Source: Pseudoalteromonas tunicata (GTDB lineage Bacteria; Pseudomonadota; Gammaproteobacteria; Enterobacterales; Alteromonadaceae). From it: DNA of 64,000 bases. Position 1 is the stretch's first letter; each line of letters opens with the position of its first letter. The stretch covers positions 620,001-684,000 of the forward strand of contig NZ_CP011033.1 in the NCBI RefSeq assembly GCF_002310815.1, in the 5' to 3' direction. The notes below the pieces were generated by a model. It searched no databases. It worked only from the letters and a program-made list of their open reading frames with translations, and had not been told where the DNA came from. Made by a program: the position numbers and the translations under genes. Below are positions 35,136 to 44,221 of the stretch, piece by piece.

Positions 35136-36482
35136 TTAATCAAATGTTTTACGTAAATAAATGCCAATTTCACCGCGGTCAAATTGATAAATAGAGATGT
35201 TAGATTGGTGTTTTGTCAGGATAAGCCGACCCGTTAATTGCCAACTTTTTGCTAAGAAGTTGTTGTAACTTAAGCTTGTCATTAGGTTATAGCGTTTATC
35301 TTTACGTTGTTCACCAAAAAATAGCTGCTCTTTACTGTAATCTGTTTTATATGCCCCAAGCTGCATATTAAATGTGAGATTGTCTGTGACTGGTGTAAAT
35401 GAAAAGAGTCTCGCACTTATTTTATTGTTCGAATAAGGGCTTAATGCTTCGCTTGCATCATCTTTAGCGACGCCAAAAGACGCTCCGATTAACCAATTAT
35501 TTTCCAACCGAGATGTTGATGTCAGCCAAGCGGAGTAACTTGTAGCATCTTGAATACTCAGCTGATTATTAAAACGTTGTTTGGCAGCACTTAAATCAAT
35601 ATTAAAAAAGGAATTATCACTTTGGTTAAAGTCTAATCCCATGTGAGTTTCTAGCGCATTTTGATTGAATTTATCTTCGATTTGATTGTGATATTCACGA
35701 ACTAATCCATAGGCACTAAAAGACGAGAATACATAACTATATTTTAAATCCATGCTTAGCATATTCATGTCGACATAATGTGCGCTTGCATTGGTTCTGT
35801 TACCAAGCATCATATTAGCGGTTAGTTTTTGATAAGCATCAATGGGATAGTTATATTTTAATGCACCTAATAAAGTACTAAAAACAGATTGAGTTTCTAT
35901 ATTTTTTGGATCTAATTGAAAGCCATAAAATAAATCTAAGTCGGTAGATGCATTTGCATTACTATCAAAGCCCATGCCTAATTCAAGATAAGTGTGCAAA
36001 CTGGCACTATAGTTTTTTGATAACTGTTCTATGTTCGCTAAATATTGTTTGATAACAGGCTGTGCCTTAGCGGGCGGATTTTGCTCAAGCAATAAAGTGA
36101 AATGAAATTTTGCCCGCTCTAAATCTCCGGTAGAAAAATAAGCGCGTGCTAAGGCCATTCTAGCCCCAGAAAAAAGAGCATCGACGTCCACTGCTCGTTG
36201 TAAAATTTGCACCGCTAGATTGGGTTGATTCGACTCTAACGCTGCAAGTCCAAGTACATAGTCATACTCAGCTTGTCCTGCAAAATCGAATTCGTAACTA
36301 ATTAAATAATCGAATAAACCCTGAAAGTTTTTGTCTTTTAGAAAAGGATCGGCATTATTCAGAATTTGAATGTAATTAGGAGTGGTTGGGCTTGCAACTA
36401 TAGGAGATATAAATAAAAAAGCTAAGCTAAAAATAAAATACCGACAAGGAGAAAACCACACTGCAATGTTATTATTGGTCAT
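35136..36482 (-). CDS. TPR plus beta-barrel outer-membrane protein (Slam/DUF560-like)
   Basis: About 448 residues: a signal peptide ending near VAS, TPR-like helices (about 40-150), then an outer-membrane barrel (about 160-448). The barrel begins with LELGMGFDSNANAS, a pattern seen in DUF560/surface lipoprotein assembly modulators, and has alternating aromatic strands up to a near-terminal Phe (RKTFD). Slam proteins move lipoproteins to the cell surface (type XI secretion). The start at 36482 is preferred to 36515 because AAAGG lies 7 nt upstream and the signal peptide begins there. It heads the operon with FecR, PKD and cyclase genes. Other TPR-barrel families remain possible. Confidence 0.75.
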   Translation of the reverse strand: MTNNNIAVWFSPCRYFIFSLAFLFISPIVASPTTPNYIQILNNADPFLKDKNFQGLFDYLISYEFDFAGQAEYDYVLGLAALESNQPNLAVQILQRAVDVDALFSGARMALARAYFSTGDLERAKFHFTLLLEQNPPAKAQPVIKQYLANIEQLSKNYSASLHTYLELGMGFDSNANASTDLDLFYGFQLDPKNIETQSVFSTLLGALKYNYPIDAYQKLTANMMLGNRTNASAHYVDMNMLSMDLKYSYVFSSFSAYGLVREYHNQIEDKFNQNALETHMGLDFNQSDNSFFNIDLSAAKQRFNNQLSIQDATSYSAWLTSTSRLENNWLIGASFGVAKDDASEALSPYSNNKISARLFSFTPVTDNLTFNMQLGAYKTDYSKEQLFFGEQRKDKRYNLMTSLSYNNFLAKSWQLTGRLILTKHQSNISIYQFDRGEIGIYLRKTFD

Positions 36483-36660
36483 GCTTTTGCCTTTAAAAAG
36501 TAAACTTATTATCAAACTGAGTTTATTGATTAAATGCTAGTCCAAAATTTTGAAAATGAGATATTTTGCAGAAAAGTTCGTTAGGCATTTTATGAATTAA
36601 AACGAACGTTTAGATTCATAAATGGGTACAAGGTGGTAGTGAAGTAAATGTTAAATAACA

Positions 36661-36687
36661 GCCCGTAACGATTGAGTCGAAACGGGC
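36661..36687 (-). terminator. Weak terminator-like hairpin after the ThrE-like gene
   Basis: GCCCGT / ACGGGC with a 15-nt loop and only a modest T-rich tail on the minus strand. Confidence 0.4.
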
Positions 36688-36706
36688 AATAAAGCTCAAT
36701 AATAAG

Positions 36707-37933
36707 CTAGAGAATTTTCTTTGGCGGCAGAGCAACGTTTGCAAAGATTAAACCAGCCACTAGGGACATTAATATCAAAAATGTTTGCTGACCAATGTGA
36801 TCGGCAGCTACAAAGTTTTGACCTGAAATGATTGAGTTTAATCCAATATAAATTTTACTACCGGGTACCAAAACTATGAGCCCTTGCATCGCAACAATAA
36901 CCGCAGGCGCATTTGCCAAACGGGTAAATAAATTACTGTAAACGCCTACGGCAAAGGCACCAACAAATACGCCTAATGCATAATCAAAGTACAACGCACC
37001 CCATAAACTCGCGCCATAAGCGATAAAACCAGCTGCTAATGACCAGATAATGTGTTTTGCTTTTGTTCTAAATATGATGATTAGACTTGAACATAAAATT
37101 GCAATTGCTAACCAGGCTGTCCATTTAGGGATAGGCTCAGGTTGAATAAAGTCAATTTCGCCAAACGCAGTTACTCCAAACGCAACTCCTAAAAAAGCAC
37201 CAAAATAGAGTTTAAACAGTAGCATAAGTGCATCCATAACCCGAGCTGTGCCTGAAACTAAATGCCTTGCGGCTAATTCAGCTAGCCCTAAGGTCAAAGC
37301 AAGCCCTGGAATAAATACAATGATTGATGACAAGACTACTAAGCGGATATTAATACTTGGATCAAAATAATAGGCAATACTGCAAGCAGTAAATGCAGAG
37401 ACTATTGCGACTAGGGGTTCTAACATGTGTGAAACACGTCGGGAACGCTCTGACCAAACCACAAAGACATAAACTAACAGTCCAAGCAACGCAGACCAAG
37501 CGACATCATTCCAGCTAGTGCCCATCAACATTGCAAATGCACCTGATGACATGCCAAAAGCTGCGCCTATAGCTAAGCGGCCATGAGGATTTGGCATGTT
37601 ATAGATTTCGTCCAATAATCCATCGGCTTCTTTTAACGTCAGCAAGCCTTTTGATAGTTGATCGACCAATTCGTCGGTCCGTGCTAACGAGCCTAAATCA
37701 AGGTCACCTGGGTTTACGCGTGCAGCATGGGTATATTCATCCTCATGGCCTTCGGTCCAGATCACAAAAGTGAGGGCCGTAGGAATGATGATAAATGATG
37801 CTTTTAAGCCTAAAAAGCTCGTAACATCCATTAAATGTGCTTCAAGGCGATAGGCTGGGGTACCATATTTATGTAGCATTTTCCCAAGCTTGACGATGAA
37901 TTTTCTTTTTTCAGTAAATGTGGCTGTTTTCAA
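36707..37933 (-). CDS. ThrE-family threonine/serine exporter (DUF1212)
   Basis: A 408-residue inner-membrane protein joining a ThrE N-domain and C-domain in one chain. The N-terminal HKYGTPAYRLEAHL motif is the family signature. About 10 hydrophobic segments follow from residue 115 on (for example FIPGLALTLGLAELAARHLVSG). Family members export threonine and serine by proton exchange; the split YjjP/YjjB pair exports succinate in E. coli, so the substrate is open. No operon partner is evident. Confidence 0.88.
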   Translation of the reverse strand: MKTATFTEKRKFIVKLGKMLHKYGTPAYRLEAHLMDVTSFLGLKASFIIIPTALTFVIWTEGHEDEYTHAARVNPGDLDLGSLARTDELVDQLSKGLLTLKEADGLLDEIYNMPNPHGRLAIGAAFGMSSGAFAMLMGTSWNDVAWSALLGLLVYVFVVWSERSRRVSHMLEPLVAIVSAFTACSIAYYFDPSINIRLVVLSSIIVFIPGLALTLGLAELAARHLVSGTARVMDALMLLFKLYFGAFLGVAFGVTAFGEIDFIQPEPIPKWTAWLAIAILCSSLIIIFRTKAKHIIWSLAAGFIAYGASLWGALYFDYALGVFVGAFAVGVYSNLFTRLANAPAVIVAMQGLIVLVPGSKIYIGLNSIISGQNFVAADHIGQQTFLILMSLVAGLIFANVALPPKKIL

Positions 37934-38088
37934 CGTTTATTCCAGCAAATTTATTTTTAATACTGCTCAATTTATATGTAATTTTAAGCAATTAGGCAAT
38001 TATTGACGATTGTGTTGTCTCATGATTTCGCCTGCGGATTGTAGAGTGAAATCGACGTGTGTCTATTTATTTCTACCATCATTGGAAT

Positions 38089-39312
38089 TTATTTTTTGTT
38101 CTTTTCAGCAATCCACTGTGACATGTATTTTGTACTTGCTAAAGTATGATGCTTTAACATTTCTCCTAAAAAATTGCTTTGGCGATGTTGCAATAAATTT
38201 TTGCTAACAGAATTAATTTTATCGATTAAAATCGGTGCTAATTTATCAGCCTGATAACACTGCTTTAATAATTTTTGACTATTTTGTTGGGCGGTTAACC
38301 ACTGTGCTTCGTCCACATAAAGCGAAACGGCACTTTGCACAAACTCAGCAAGTTCATCGGCAACGTTACCAGGCCAAGGGGCTTGTTCATGCATACCTTC
38401 GGCGCCAATTGACGTTGTAACGCTCGGAGTGCCAGTGATCATTGCATCAAGTAACTTACCTTTAATACCCGCTCCAAAGCGAAGGGGTGCTAAACAAACC
38501 TTGGCATTTTCTATTACTGTGAACGCATCATCAGCCCAGCCTTTAATTAAAAATCCTGTTTTAGGATTGTGTAAGGCAGTGGCTTTAGGTGGTGGGTAAG
38601 AGCCATAGATATGTAGCTGTGCATCAGGAAGCTGTTTTCGGATCAAGGGCCAAATCTGTTGTAAATAAAGTACCGCATCCCAGTTTGGGGCATGGCGAAA
38701 ATTGCCGATAGTCATAAAATGCTGGCGCTCAGCAAATGGTTTAAGCTCAGACTTTAACTGTGTGTTTTCAACCATAAAAGGTAAATGGTGAAGCAAATGT
38801 GGGCTGATCATAAAGCTATCAGTTAAGAGGGCGATTTCATAACTTGAGATAATTAAAGATAAATCACATCGTAAAATAGCTGCAATTTCACGTTTGGCTA
38901 AATCAGATTGTAAATCAGCAGTGGTGCATGGGCGGTTTTGTTTGTGCGCTTGCAAACGTGCATCACGTAAAGACTGCAAATCCTCAGTATCAAGTAGCTT
39001 CATGGCTGTGGGACAATATTTATCTACGCGCCAGCCAAATTGCTCTTCCATCATAAAGCGGTCAAACATCACTAAGTCAGGTTTTAATTGCGAAATATAG
39101 TCGTTAAAACTATCACAATTGAGCGTAATACTTTGGCTTGTAATACCAAAGTCTGCTAAATCCACCATGTGTTCGGTTGGTTGTGCAGGGGTTGCAAATT
39201 CGACTTGCCAACCTTGCGTTTTAAAAAGACGCAGCAAAGACATCATGTGATAGCCAGCAGCAGATGAATTTGGCTCAGGCCATACATAACCAATAACAAG
39301 AACTTGTTTCAT
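38089..39312 (-). CDS. Glycosyltransferase, GT4-like (GT-B fold)
   Basis: A 407-residue cytoplasmic protein. The N-terminus (GYVWPEPNSSAAGYHMMSLL) is a typical acceptor-side start for GT-B enzymes. The C-terminal half has GNFRHAPNWDAVLYL and the donor-binding region APLRFGAGIKGKLLDAM, the usual Glyco_trans_1_4 pattern. It should transfer a sugar to a surface glycan or other acceptor; no polysaccharide cluster is adjacent. It lies 48 nt behind the LacI-type regulator and may share its transcript. Confidence 0.8.
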   Translation of the reverse strand: MKQVLVIGYVWPEPNSSAAGYHMMSLLRLFKTQGWQVEFATPAQPTEHMVDLADFGITSQSITLNCDSFNDYISQLKPDLVMFDRFMMEEQFGWRVDKYCPTAMKLLDTEDLQSLRDARLQAHKQNRPCTTADLQSDLAKREIAAILRCDLSLIISSYEIALLTDSFMISPHLLHHLPFMVENTQLKSELKPFAERQHFMTIGNFRHAPNWDAVLYLQQIWPLIRKQLPDAQLHIYGSYPPPKATALHNPKTGFLIKGWADDAFTVIENAKVCLAPLRFGAGIKGKLLDAMITGTPSVTTSIGAEGMHEQAPWPGNVADELAEFVQSAVSLYVDEAQWLTAQQNSQKLLKQCYQADKLAPILIDKINSVSKNLLQHRQSNFLGEMLKHHTLASTKYMSQWIAEKNKK

Positions 39313-39360
39313 GAATTTCTTAATGTAAATAAAGTGATAGACAGTTAGCTTGCACTTAGA

Positions 39361-40374
39361 TTAAGCGGAAGCTCTAATTTTAAAACTGACATCAACTAGG
39401 GTGCGAACCGGTGGTTGAGTGCCATTTAAAAGTTCACTGAGTACTTGGCAAGTCCGTTTACCTATGTCATCAGCATCGATTCGCACAGTGGTGAGCGCGG
39501 GGCTCATCAAACTTGAATCAGCCAAATCATCAAAGCCAATTATTTTAATGTCTTTACCTGCTACTAAGTTCATTGACTTTAAACTTTCAATTGCACCATA
39601 AGCAATGACATCACTGAAACAAATAACACCTTGTATGTTGGGTGTTTCTTTAAGTAGTTGCAGCATGGCCTCGCGACCACCTTGGCGGTTGGTTTTGGCT
39701 TGTACAATTGGGCACGATGCAATATCAATATTTTGACTTGCAAGAGCGAGTTGGAATCCTCTTAAACGTTCGTGAAAATCAGAAATATCATCCGTGCCAC
39801 CTAAAAATGCAAGTTTTGTGAAACCTTGATTTAACAGATGTTTGGTTGCTATGTGGGTGCCTTTTTGATTATCTGGTAATACCGTTGGCGCATTACAAAA
39901 AGGGACTTCTCGCATAATATTGATCACCGGTAGGCCTGATTGAATTAAACCATCAATCCAGCTTATTTCAGTGCCGGGTGCTGGGCACATAATAATCGCT
40001 GCAACATTATATTCTCGTAAAGTACTCACAATATTTTGCTGTCTGGCATAATTTTCATCACTGTTAATTAGCATAGGTAACATACCAAGCTGATATAAGT
40101 GTCGCTCTAAGCCTACGGCTAGCTGGGCTGAATATGGGTTAGTTAAATCGTTGATAAGTACAGCAACCATTTTTGAGCGTTTACTGCGTAATGAGGCTGC
40201 GTCACGATTGTAGACATAACCTAAACGAGAGATGGTTTCGAGTACTTTTTGCTTGGTTTTTTCAGATGTTTTATCACTATCTGTCAGTACAAGTGAGACA
40301 GTTGATTTAGATACTCCCGCTTCTCGGGCTACATCAAAAATAGTGATTTTCTGTTTATTATTAACTTCAGTCAT
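39361..40374 (-). CDS. LacI/GalR-family transcriptional regulator
   Basis: A 337-residue repressor. The helix-turn-helix plus hinge lies at the N-terminus (TIFDVAREAGVSKSTVSLVL, then RLGYVYNRDAASLRSKRS). A periplasmic-binding-protein-like effector domain (about 65-337) has VAVLINDLTNPYSAQLAVG and IKIIGFDDLADSSLMSPALT. It probably responds to a sugar or nucleoside, but no sugar catabolic genes are nearby, so its targets lie elsewhere. The sequence does not allow a specific name. Confidence 0.92.
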   Translation of the reverse strand: MTEVNNKQKITIFDVAREAGVSKSTVSLVLTDSDKTSEKTKQKVLETISRLGYVYNRDAASLRSKRSKMVAVLINDLTNPYSAQLAVGLERHLYQLGMLPMLINSDENYARQQNIVSTLREYNVAAIIMCPAPGTEISWIDGLIQSGLPVINIMREVPFCNAPTVLPDNQKGTHIATKHLLNQGFTKLAFLGGTDDISDFHERLRGFQLALASQNIDIASCPIVQAKTNRQGGREAMLQLLKETPNIQGVICFSDVIAYGAIESLKSMNLVAGKDIKIIGFDDLADSSLMSPALTTVRIDADDIGKRTCQVLSELLNGTQPPVRTLVDVSFKIRASA

Positions 40375-40420
40375 GCTTCAGCGGAATTGGTGACTTAAAA
40401 AGCGATAGTAACGGATATAC

Positions 40421-41680
40421 TTAGTTGAATTCAAATAACTTATCCCAACGCTCATCAAGTATTTTTTTTGCTTGATTTAACTCAACTGCATAATAGAGTG
40501 AATTAACTTTATTAATTAATTTATAATTCAGTAGCTTAGTTAAAGAATCTTCTATTTCAAAATCAATATGGAGAGAGTATTGGCTACTTAACCAGTTTTC
40601 AATGTGAGAATCGAGTTCTGTCGCTGTTAACCCTTGTGGATGATTGAGTAAAAAGACGTAACCTAATAACGTTTCTTTAAATTCTTCATCTTCTGCATTA
40701 TCAAGTAAATGATGAAATACACCTGCATTGTTATCTAAATTTTTAAAGTACAAATTGTCAGCAAGAGTTTTCATAAATTTTATTTTGCGATTTTTGAATT
40801 TAGTCCATTCTTTAAAAATAAAGCTGCCAAAAATCGCCATTCCTAAACCTAAGGCAATAAGTTGTTGTTGGTTGATCACCACTTCTTGTTGACTCAGACC
40901 AAACCAGTATGAAAAAAGAGTAAACAATAAAATTAATGAGGCGCCGAGTTTTGTGATAAGGACTGCTGTGCCGCCAACCACCGCAGAGCTTGCGATAATG
41001 AACTTGTCAATTTGTCGCATTCTTACTTCTGAATTAGGAAATAGCATTTCTAAATCAGCTTTTGGCACATTTTGAAATAATTTAATAATGGTTGAACCTG
41101 GAATAAAATTCACGGGTTGCTTATTAATCGTCTTAAAGTATTGAGCATCTTTGAATTGAATATAAATAGCAATGCGCTCATAGTTTGTAAAAGTGATTGA
41201 ATATTTCTTTAGGCCAAACCATTTTTGTAGTTGTTCAGTGCGAGTTTGCTCACCTCTACGATAAAAAATAACCTGAGCAAAATCACTAAAATCAACTTCA
41301 AGTCTGACTTTAAACAAACTTTCTTCGGCTAATGCTTGCTGTAAGTCATGTTCGGTAATTTGTTCAAAATTAGCTTTTTTTAATACCTCTAAAAAGCTGT
41401 TATGAAACTCAGCGTGCGCCGCCTCATACTGAGTTTTATTCAGGCTATCTACCTGTAAAGTATCTCTGTTGGGGTCAAAATAGGCGTAGTTGTTTTTTAA
41501 ACGATTGAGTAATTGATGATGCTGTTGATGCACATAATGGTCGAGTAATGAGCAAAAATCACTGAACGATACTTGCTGCTCTTGCGTGATTAAAGCGTGG
41601 CATTGTTTAATAACATCTTGTTTGCTAAGCGGTATAAAGTTCTCACGCTTATTTTCACCGTTATTGTTTTGCATCATCAT
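40421..41680 (-). CDS. TMEM143/DUF3754-like membrane protein
   Basis: A 419-residue protein. A soluble N-terminal half (about 1-225) has YERIAIYIQFKDAQYF and VPKADLEMLFPNSEVRMR, which I associate with the TMEM143/DUF3754 family. Two close membrane helices (about 232-258 and 268-290) follow, then a soluble C-terminal domain (about 295-419) with a winged-helix-like look. Function in bacteria is unknown. Three ATG codons in a row open the frame without a clear ribosome site. It lies 14 nt after the small membrane protein gene and is probably co-transcribed with it. Confidence 0.7.
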   Translation of the reverse strand: MMMQNNNGENKRENFIPLSKQDVIKQCHALITQEQQVSFSDFCSLLDHYVHQQHHQLLNRLKNNYAYFDPNRDTLQVDSLNKTQYEAAHAEFHNSFLEVLKKANFEQITEHDLQQALAEESLFKVRLEVDFSDFAQVIFYRRGEQTRTEQLQKWFGLKKYSITFTNYERIAIYIQFKDAQYFKTINKQPVNFIPGSTIIKLFQNVPKADLEMLFPNSEVRMRQIDKFIIASSAVVGGTAVLITKLGASLILLFTLFSYWFGLSQQEVVINQQQLIALGLGMAIFGSFIFKEWTKFKNRKIKFMKTLADNLYFKNLDNNAGVFHHLLDNAEDEEFKETLLGYVFLLNHPQGLTATELDSHIENWLSSQYSLHIDFEIEDSLTKLLNYKLINKVNSLYYAVELNQAKKILDERWDKLFEFN

Positions 41681-41694
41681 CGTTTTACTAACAA

Positions 41695-42078
41695 TTATTT
41701 ATTATCTTCAGTATGAGTCATTTCATCGCTGCGATTGTCTTTTAAACGGCAATAAAAAAGTCTATTTTTAAGTGACTCAATCGCTATCTGCTTGATAATT
41801 AAGTTTAAACTGATAAAAACCGCAATGGCGATGTGCACTGGGCCATGAGTGATCCCTGCTTGTACATCATAAATACCCAATCCAAATAAAATAAACAAAA
41901 TGATCATTAAAATTTCGATCAATTGGTTTGAATAAAAATTAAGTTTACCTTCTTGCTTATGATCTTTTTTGATGGTGACTGCGCAAAAAAAAGGGATCAC
42001 CTTTATTTTAAATACAGCATTTTTCTCAACAAAATTTTCGTTGAGTAACTCAAGGTGATTGCGTAATTGATCTATCAT
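41695..42078 (-). CDS. Small two-helix membrane protein of unknown function
   Basis: A 127-residue protein with a basic soluble N-terminus (about 1-50), two membrane helices (about 52-72 and 80-98) and a charged C-terminal tail rich in Asp, Glu and Arg. I do not recognise a family. Its tight spacing to the downstream TMEM143-like gene (14 nt) suggests a shared membrane complex or regulation. The upstream PilZ-like gene ends 66 nt away on the same strand. Confidence 0.65.
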   Translation of the reverse strand: MIDQLRNHLELLNENFVEKNAVFKIKVIPFFCAVTIKKDHKQEGKLNFYSNQLIEILMIILFILFGLGIYDVQAGITHGPVHIAIAVFISLNLIIKQIAIESLKNRLFYCRLKDNRSDEMTHTEDNK

Positions 42079-42144
42079 AACAGCCTCTATTTTTGGCGCA
42101 TGAGTTTAACTCATGGCATTAATAAAGGCCAGATTTGGGGTGGT

Positions 42145-42741
42145 TTACTTTAAGTTGCCATATAAATGCGAGTATTTGGTACGGTGTAAGTTAAATAAAA
42201 ATTTTCTCAGTTTATCTCTGCCATCATCAAATTGTTGAAAACGCGCACTGATTATATTGTTTTGTGTGCGAACTGGTTCAAGGCTTAGTTTTATCGACCC
42301 TAAATCTGGCAGGTTAATCTGTAATGATTGATCAGATAAATGGTGCTCAAAAACATTATCATTTTTGGGCCTTAAGGTCAGGCCTGTGCTTGAAAGAGAT
42401 AATACCTCATACTTTTGTTGGCTACTTTCATCATACAGTGTAACGTTTTCTGGGGCTTCAATCCGCCAGCTTCGCTCTAGTCCATTGACATCAACTACTT
42501 CAGGAGTGCCGAGTTTGGTTTTGAATTCACCAAAATCATCGATTTCAAGCGACAAAGGAAACCATAATTGGTAGTGGCCAATTTCAGCTAATAAGGTGAG
42601 CTTGGCATTTTCGAGGATGGCAGACAAATTAGAAGGTACATGTGTTTGAACAGTAAGCTTATGATTATCAAGTTCAGCATGATGATCATCTTGACGAAAA
42701 ACATTTTTAAAAAAACTGAGTTCTTCTGCTGTAAATTCCAT
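42145..42741 (-). CDS. PilZ-like domain protein, c-di-GMP motif degenerate
   Basis: A 198-residue cytoplasmic protein. The segment about residues 110-185 has the strand order of a PilZ barrel, with SLSSTGLTL at the place of the DxSxxG motif. The Asp is replaced and no RxxxR arm precedes it, so cyclic di-GMP binding is doubtful. The N-terminal part resembles YcgR-like flagellar-brake N-domains in length but has no clear motif. It ends with ISARFQQFDDGRDKLRKFLF, a common PilZ exit pattern. Family assignment is moderate. Confidence 0.6.
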   Translation of the reverse strand: MEFTAEELSFFKNVFRQDDHHAELDNHKLTVQTHVPSNLSAILENAKLTLLAEIGHYQLWFPLSLEIDDFGEFKTKLGTPEVVDVNGLERSWRIEAPENVTLYDESSQQKYEVLSLSSTGLTLRPKNDNVFEHHLSDQSLQINLPDLGSIKLSLEPVRTQNNIISARFQQFDDGRDKLRKFLFNLHRTKYSHLYGNLK

Positions 42742-42851
42742 TTTGAAAAAACTTTATTATTATTATTTGATTTAAATCAATTATAAAGAAACGGGACGAA
42801 TAGTCTATTATTTATGCTATATTGAGTTGATTTTTTTATTTAATTGATCTA

Positions 42852-42881
42852 CGCCTCTTATTTCTTAAATAAAAAGAGGCG
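42852..42881 (-). terminator. Hairpin ending the trmK-NUDIX-rnhA operon
   Basis: CGCCTCTT / AAGAGGCG plus an inner ATTT/AAAT pair, 26 nt beyond the RNase HI stop codon on the minus strand; the U-tract is weak. Confidence 0.6.
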
Positions 42882-42907
42882 CTTAGGATAATAGCTAATA
42901 TGCTTGT

Positions 42908-43669
42908 TTAACCCGAGTGCATTGCTAAAATGGTCTGAATATCAAGACTATCTTTGTAGGGCACAAGTTCTATTTGTTTGCTATTACGAGCAAGTACTGC
43001 CATTCGGTCAGCCAATTCATTACCCTCAATATTTGCATGGCCTTTGACATAGGAAATAGCGATAGCGTGTTTTAAACTTTTATAACTATTAAAACATTCT
43101 TTGATTAACGCTAAATTTTTAATTTCTTCTCCTTTGCCTCTAGTCCAGCCTTTCTTTTGCCAACCTTCAGCCCATTTTGTAATGCAGTCTATTGAATATC
43201 GCGAATCAGATAACACTTCAACCGTGAGGTTACGGTCAACAAATGTTTTGGCAATACGAAAGGCCATTAATAGTCCTAATAACTCAGCACTATTATTTGT
43301 GCCATGCTCATCATAAAGGCCATACCATAAATCACTCAATTGTTGCTGCTGATAAATTGCAATGCCTGTGCCTGCTTTACCCGGATTGGGTGAGCATGCG
43401 CCATCACAATAAATTGCAATCGGGTGCTGACTTTTTGGAGTACTACTTGTTACTTGGTTAACTTGGGCAGGTTTTACTGTCGCTTTTTGATTTCGTTGTT
43501 TAAGGGCCAAAGTATAAGGAGCTGCAAAGGCTTTTTTAGCTGCTGCTTCACTATCAAATCCCATGTATTGTGCAGCTTTTTGACCGTCTATTTGTGCTTT
43601 TGCTTGAGCCCAAGAAGTATAAATACCTGGTTTTACACCTTGCCAAACAACATAAAATTTCTTCGCCAT
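42908..43669 (-). CDS. rnhA: Ribonuclease HI with N-terminal viroplasmin (hybrid-binding) domain
   Basis: A 253-residue enzyme that cuts the RNA strand of RNA-DNA hybrids. Residues about 1-50 form the viroplasmin-like nucleic-acid-binding domain (FYVVWQGVKPGIYTSW, then AQYMGFDSEAAAKKAF) found in eukaryotic RNase H1 and some bacterial ones. Residues about 80-230 are the catalytic domain with all four acidic residues: IYCDGACSPNP, NNSAELLGL, LSDSRYSI and GHANIEGNELADRMA. The common bacterial RnhA is about 155 residues without the extra domain, so this may be a second RNase HI. AGGGGA precedes the ATG, next to the NUDIX stop. Confidence 0.93.
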   Translation of the reverse strand: MAKKFYVVWQGVKPGIYTSWAQAKAQIDGQKAAQYMGFDSEAAAKKAFAAPYTLALKQRNQKATVKPAQVNQVTSSTPKSQHPIAIYCDGACSPNPGKAGTGIAIYQQQQLSDLWYGLYDEHGTNNSAELLGLLMAFRIAKTFVDRNLTVEVLSDSRYSIDCITKWAEGWQKKGWTRGKGEEIKNLALIKECFNSYKSLKHAIAISYVKGHANIEGNELADRMAVLARNSKQIELVPYKDSLDIQTILAMHSG

Positions 43670-43678
43670 AACGATCCC

Positions 43679-44200
43679 CTATTTTTTTATTAATTCCGCG
43701 ACGATGGTTTGTAATAAAAACGTTTCTCTTTCAATTGAAATGCCTTTTTTTTCGCTGGTCGCTAAGGTGTGTAAGTTATGTTTGATTGCGCAGTGAATAT
43801 TAATCCAAACGGGGCGCATGCCGTTGTTTATTTCATGTTGCTCAAATTGTGGTGTATGTAACTCATCCGCTATGTTGCAAACGAAACAATACGAATTCAT
43901 TTGAACTAACTCAAATGGCGCTTTGTTCCAAGGACGCAACTCAAAATAAGCGCCAAATTCACTCATAACTTCTATTTGTTGTGCACCTGTTTCTTCGTGT
44001 AATTCTCTTTTTAAGGCATCAATAATGCTTTCGCCCTGATTAACACCCCCGCCAGGTAAAGAGTAATCATCATAACGATGGGTGTACATCAATAAAATAT
44101 CATTTCCGCGTAAAACAATGGCTCTTGCGGCATTACGCAACAGTGTCTCTGCAGTATTATTTATAATATCAGGGTGTTGGGTTTGTTTTAATAGTCGCAT
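43679..44200 (-). CDS. NUDIX hydrolase
   Basis: A 173-residue pyrophosphohydrolase. The Nudix box is intact from the N-terminal GGG to the EE pair: GGGVNQGESIIDALKREL then HEETGAQ. A tail of about 85 residues follows. The substrate (a nucleoside diphosphate derivative) cannot be predicted. It lies between the TrmK-like and RNase HI genes with gaps of 21 and 9 nt, suggesting one nucleic-acid housekeeping operon. Confidence 0.9.
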   Translation of the reverse strand: MRLLKQTQHPDIINNTAETLLRNAARAIVLRGNDILLMYTHRYDDYSLPGGGVNQGESIIDALKRELHEETGAQQIEVMSEFGAYFELRPWNKAPFELVQMNSYCFVCNIADELHTPQFEQHEINNGMRPVWINIHCAIKHNLHTLATSEKKGISIERETFLLQTIVAELIKK

Positions 44201-44221
44201 TTAACGCTCTGTTTTGTTGTT

